This document shows positions 53,739-64,000 of a stretch of DNA of 64,000 nt, one piece after another (the stretch's first letter is position 1; the number at the start of each line of letters is the position of its first letter). The notes under the pieces are model-generated. The model searched no databases, was not told the DNA's origin, and saw only the letters and a list, made by a program, of their open reading frames with translations. The position numbers and the translations under genes were made by a program. Source of the DNA: Luteimonas sp. MC1825 (GTDB lineage: Bacteria > Pseudomonadota > Gammaproteobacteria > Xanthomonadales > Xanthomonadaceae); assembly GCF_014764385.1 (NCBI RefSeq), contig NZ_CP061714.1, positions 2,046,001-2,110,000 of the forward strand. Direction: 5' to 3'.

Positions 53739-54050
53739 TCAGGTCAGCTTGATCTGGACGTCGACGCCAGCCGCGAGCTCGAGCTTCATCAGCGCGTCCA
53801 CGGTCTTGTCGTTGGGGTCGACGATGTCGAGCACGCGCTTGTGCGTGCGGGTTTCATACTGGTCGCGCGCGTCCTTGTCGACGTGCGGCGAGGTCAGGAT
53901 GGTGTAACGCTCGATCTTGGTCGGCAGGGGGATCGGGCCGCGCACCTGGGCGCCCGTCCGCTTGGCCGTTTCTACGATCTCGCTGGCCGAACGGTCGATC
54001 AGTCGATGATCGAACGCTTTCAGCCGGATCCGGATTTTCTGGTCCGCCAT
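53739..54050 (-). CDS. rpsJ: 30S ribosomal protein S10 (NusE)
   Basis: A 103-residue protein: [69 protein letters not shown]. It also acts in antitermination as NusE. First gene of the S10 operon, preceded by GAAGGA, a leader of about 300 bases with an attenuator-like hairpin, and a good promoter. Confidence 0.98.
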   Translation of the reverse strand: MADQKIRIRLKAFDHRLIDRSASEIVETAKRTGAQVRGPIPLPTKIERYTILTSPHVDKDARDQYETRTHKRVLDIVDPNDKTVDALMKLELAAGVDVQIKLT

Positions 54051-54156
54051 GACGGAATTCCTTCTTTAAAGAGCGACAGGCCCGCGGCTGGATGCGCGGA
54101 ACCCCGTGAAATCAATGGATGCCAGGGCTGGATACCCGCCTGGCGACCGTCCCTGC

Positions 54157-54189
54157 AAAAAACAAGGCAGGCCAGTTACCCGGCCCGCC
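54157..54189 (-). terminator. Attenuator-like hairpin in the S10 leader
   Basis: On the minus strand an 8-bp stem (GGCGGGCC / GGCCTGCC, one G-U pair) with an 8-base loop leads into TTGTTTTTTG. It lies about 170 bases after the predicted transcription start and about 107 bases before the rpsJ ATG, so it is inside the leader rather than at a gene end. Placement is like the L4-controlled attenuator of the E. coli S10 leader; L4 control is inference. Confidence 0.6.
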
Positions 54190-54364
54190 CAGACGGAGAT
54201 GCGGACGCGACGATTCCCCTGGTCACTTTGTCCCGAAGAGCTTCGGGACGAACCGGGGTACTGCCGCGCGACGTGTTCCCTGTCTGGCGAAAACGAGGCG
54301 CATCCTGCACCTCATTTCGCGGTTCCGGCGAGTCCCCGAAGGGGTCTTGCCGAAGTAGTCGAAC

Positions 54365-54394
54365 ATTATAGACACGTACCCGCCGGACGCGCAA
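54365..54394 (-). promoter_or_regulatory. Sigma70 promoter of the S10 operon
   Basis: On the minus strand TTGCGC (54389-54394), an 18-base spacer and a perfect TATAAT (54365-54370). Predicted start is near 54358, giving a leader of roughly 305 bases to rpsJ. Confidence 0.75.
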
Positions 54395-54517
54395 CACCCT
54401 CGCCGACGAATCTGCAGGAAACCACATCCCGCGTGTCCAGAGGCCGTCGGCGCAAAGCCGATGGCCCCCGCCGGTGCTATCTGGATCACCCTCGGCGATC
54501 CGGATCAACACCCGCAC

Positions 54518-54547
54518 GTATCGCGGCGGCCTTGGCCGCCGGGATAC
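54518..54547 (-). terminator. Hairpin directly after tuf
   Basis: Stem of 8 bp (CGGCGGCC / GGCCGCCG, two-base loop) extended by five more pairs (GTATC / GATAC) after one mismatch. It starts 3 bases after the tuf stop. No T-run follows, so read-through into the S10 operon is possible. Confidence 0.55.
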
Positions 54548-54549
54548 GA

Positions 54550-55740
<1,191 letters not shown>

Positions 55741-55791
55741 GATTCTTCACTCTCAGAAAGTTGTTGGAAGGGACCGCGTTGCCGCGGCCGC

Positions 55792-57882
<2,091 letters not shown>

Positions 57883-57936
57883 GGCGGTCTCTCTATTTTT
57901 TGTCCGCTGAGCGGAGAAGTTTCCGGATGGCCGAAT

Positions 57937-58025
57937 GCCGCCAGAAGGCGGCACCCGGCTACTGCGATGTACTGGCGCCGGCGGGGCCGTCGCCGGCGGC
58001 GCGTGTTGCGCGCCGCCCGGGTGCC
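57937..58025 (-). other. Structured rpsG-fusA intercistronic RNA
   Basis: An outer 9-bp stem (57950-57958 with 58017-58025, GGCACCCGG / CCGGGTGCC) encloses two hairpins (57976-57998 and 57998-58014), giving a three-way junction immediately after the rpsG stop. A competing hairpin (57937-57942 with 57947-57952, GCCGCC / GGCGGC) uses part of the outer arm, so two mutually exclusive folds exist. Confidence 0.55.
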
Positions 58026-58026
58026 A

Positions 58027-58494
58027 TTACCAGCGGTAGTGCGCGAACGCCTTGTTCGCCTCCGCCATGCGATGGGTTTCCTCGCGCTTCTTGATTGCGC
58101 CGCCACGGTTCTCGGAGGCGTCGATCAGTTCGGCCGCAAGCTTGCGCGGCATGGTGTTCTCGCCACGCTTGCGCGCGGAGTCGATCAGCCAGCGCATCGC
58201 CAGCGCCATGCGCCGCGACTGGCGCACTTCGACCGGCACCTGGTAGGTGGCACCGCCGACGCGACGGGACTTGACCTCGACCGAAGGCGAGATGTTGCCA
58301 AGCGCCTTCTCGACGACTTCAAGCGGGTTCGGGGTCTTTTCGCCGATCACGTCCATGGCGCCGTAGACGATTTTCTCGGCGACGGACTTCTTGCCGCTGT
58401 ACATGACCATGTTGATGAAGCGGGCGATGGTCTCGCTCCCGTGCTTCGGGTCGGGCAGCACCGAGCGCTGCGGGGTGTTTCCTTTACGCGACAT
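58027..58494 (-). CDS. rpsG: 30S ribosomal protein S7
   Basis: A 155-residue head-nucleating protein: [95 protein letters not shown]. 54 bases after rpsL. In E. coli S7 represses the str operon at the rpsL-rpsG junction. Confidence 0.98.
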   Translation of the reverse strand: MSRKGNTPQRSVLPDPKHGSETIARFINMVMYSGKKSVAEKIVYGAMDVIGEKTPNPLEVVEKALGNISPSVEVKSRRVGGATYQVPVEVRQSRRMALAMRWLIDSARKRGENTMPRKLAAELIDASENRGGAIKKREETHRMAEANKAFAHYRW

Positions 58495-58548
58495 TGTTCT
58501 TGTGCCTTTGTCAGTATCTGGTTCGACGGAGCGTCAACAGCCGGAGGC

Positions 58549-58923
<375 letters not shown>

Positions 58924-59040
58924 CGGTCTCGGGTCTTTGCTCTGGGCACGGGGCCCGCGGTGTGTGTGGCGGGCCTGGGCCCGGCTCTGGTGACAAGGAC
59001 CTTGGGCCCTTGCCGGCCGCACGGTCCAGGTTCCGTGCGC

Positions 59041-59074
59041 GAAAACAAAGGCAGGCGGAATGATCCAGCCTGCC
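59041..59074 (-). other. Hairpin plus U-rich motif at the 5' end of the str transcript
   Basis: On the minus strand GGCAGGC / GCCTGCC (59050-59056 with 59068-59074, 11-base loop) is followed by TTTGTTTTC. The predicted transcript starts near 59077, so the hairpin would sit at its extreme 5' end. It may protect the mRNA or, less likely, act as an early terminator. It shares GCCTGCCTT(T)GTTTT with the S10 leader hairpin. Confidence 0.55.
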
Positions 59075-59083
59075 AGACGGAAA

Positions 59084-59113
59084 AGTATAGCGTGCGCCGA
59101 CGGCCAGCGTCAA
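59084..59113 (-). promoter_or_regulatory. Sigma70 promoter of the str operon
   Basis: On the minus strand TTGACG (59108-59113, five of six), an 18-base spacer and TATACT (59084-59089, five of six). Predicted leader to rpsL is about 155 bases. Confidence 0.75.
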
Positions 59114-59232
59114 CGCAGCATACGACCCGCCATGCGCGCCCCGACTCGGGCGCGACCATGGCCGCGATCTCTTTCCCGCCCATCCTGGGCCGAACACGAA
59201 GCGCCTCCATGGCACCTCATTTCGGGATCTGG

Positions 59233-59252
59233 GACGGCCCCGAGGGGCCGTC
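59233..59252 (-). terminator. Hairpin after rpoC
   Basis: A 9-bp self-complementary arm pair (GACGGCCCC / GGGGCCGTC), effectively an 8-bp stem with CGAG loop, begins 13 bases after the rpoC stop. No T-run follows, so termination may be partial. Confidence 0.55.
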
Positions 59253-59264
59253 ACTAACTTGGTA

Positions 59265-63515
<4,251 letters not shown>

Positions 63516-63603
63516 GTGTTTCTCCGGGATCGGGAATCGAGGACGGGGCTGCGGTGCTTGCGGGTGCGGGGCGCGTCAGGCGCGCCCTGCCCCGGCTGCG
63601 TCC

Positions 63604-64000
<397 letters not shown>

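Larger units (their letters stand above)
54051..54549. other. 499-base leader and promoter region of the S10 operon
   Basis: No gene is evident. Reading on the minus strand it holds in order: the tuf hairpin (54518-54547), the rpsJ promoter (54365-54394), a CCCC-TTC-GGGG hairpin near 54334-54344, a hairpin at 54230-54249 (GTCCCGAAG / CTTCGGGAC), a terminator-like hairpin (54157-54189) and the rpsJ ribosome-binding site. Confidence 0.7.
58924..59264. other. 341-base str-operon leader and rpoC 3' region
   Basis: No gene is evident. On the minus strand it holds the rpoC hairpin (59233-59252), the rpsL promoter (59084-59113), a hairpin plus U-rich stretch at the predicted 5' end (59041-59074), and a second hairpin with GCACGG / CCGTGC arms near 59019-59038. 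Confidence 0.65.

Overview
The window is a high-GC chromosomal segment of a gammaproteobacterium, most likely of the family Xanthomonadaceae/Lysobacteraceae (Lysobacter, Luteimonas or a relative). This is inferred from protein flavour and gene order: a folC-SPOR-purF cluster, paired S46 dipeptidyl-peptidases, a prpE-prpB-prpC set, class II DAHP synthase, and tandem OmpA proteins carrying calcium-binding (TSP3-like) linkers. I see no phage, transposase, integrase, CRISPR array, rRNA or tRNA. This is housekeeping DNA, and the unusual signals lie mostly in intergenic regions and in one duplicated gene pair.

Region 1 (1-3.7 kb) is histidine and peptide catabolism: hutF (cut by the window start) diverges from hutI, and a secreted M19 dipeptidase follows. 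Region 2 (3.7-7.3 kb) is metal homeostasis: a THX-like small ribosomal protein, then a MerC-like membrane protein and a histidine-rich TonB receptor that diverge from a palindromic Zur-type operator, with zur itself downstream. Region 3 (7.3-15 kb) holds gltX, lpxH, a ferritin-like DUF455 protein, purF, a double-SPOR protein, folC and a histidine phosphatase; cvpA, usually between the SPOR gene and purF, is absent. Region 4 (15-22 kb) has two S46 dipeptidyl-peptidases whose S1-determining residue differs (Gly versus Ser), then tdh-kbl for threonine breakdown to glycine and acetyl-CoA. Together with hut and the M19 dipeptidase it fits a protein- and peptide-degrading lifestyle.

Region 5 (22-25 kb) carries two tandem ompA genes that share a perfectly identical 560-bp 3' block while their beta-barrel halves have diverged, a signature of recent gene conversion. 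Region 6 (25-40 kb) has fadH, a SleB-like hydrolase, a beta-class GST, the methylcitrate genes prpC, prpB and prpE (no acnD/prpF or prpR nearby), mdh, an aminotransferase, ppiB, typA, class II DAHP synthase and dsbB. A long inverted-repeat element lies between typA and the DAHP synthase gene.

Region 7 (40-64 kb), all on the minus strand, is the rpoB-rpoC, str, S10, spc and alpha ribosomal superoperon. It runs in transcription order from rpoB (partial, right edge) to rplQ and ends at a strong intrinsic terminator. Good sigma70-like promoters precede rpsL and rpsJ, and an extended -10 element precedes rpsM. The rpsL and rpsJ leaders share a hairpin plus U-rich motif, and two unusually long structured spacers occur inside operons (rplR-rpsE and rpsG-fusA).
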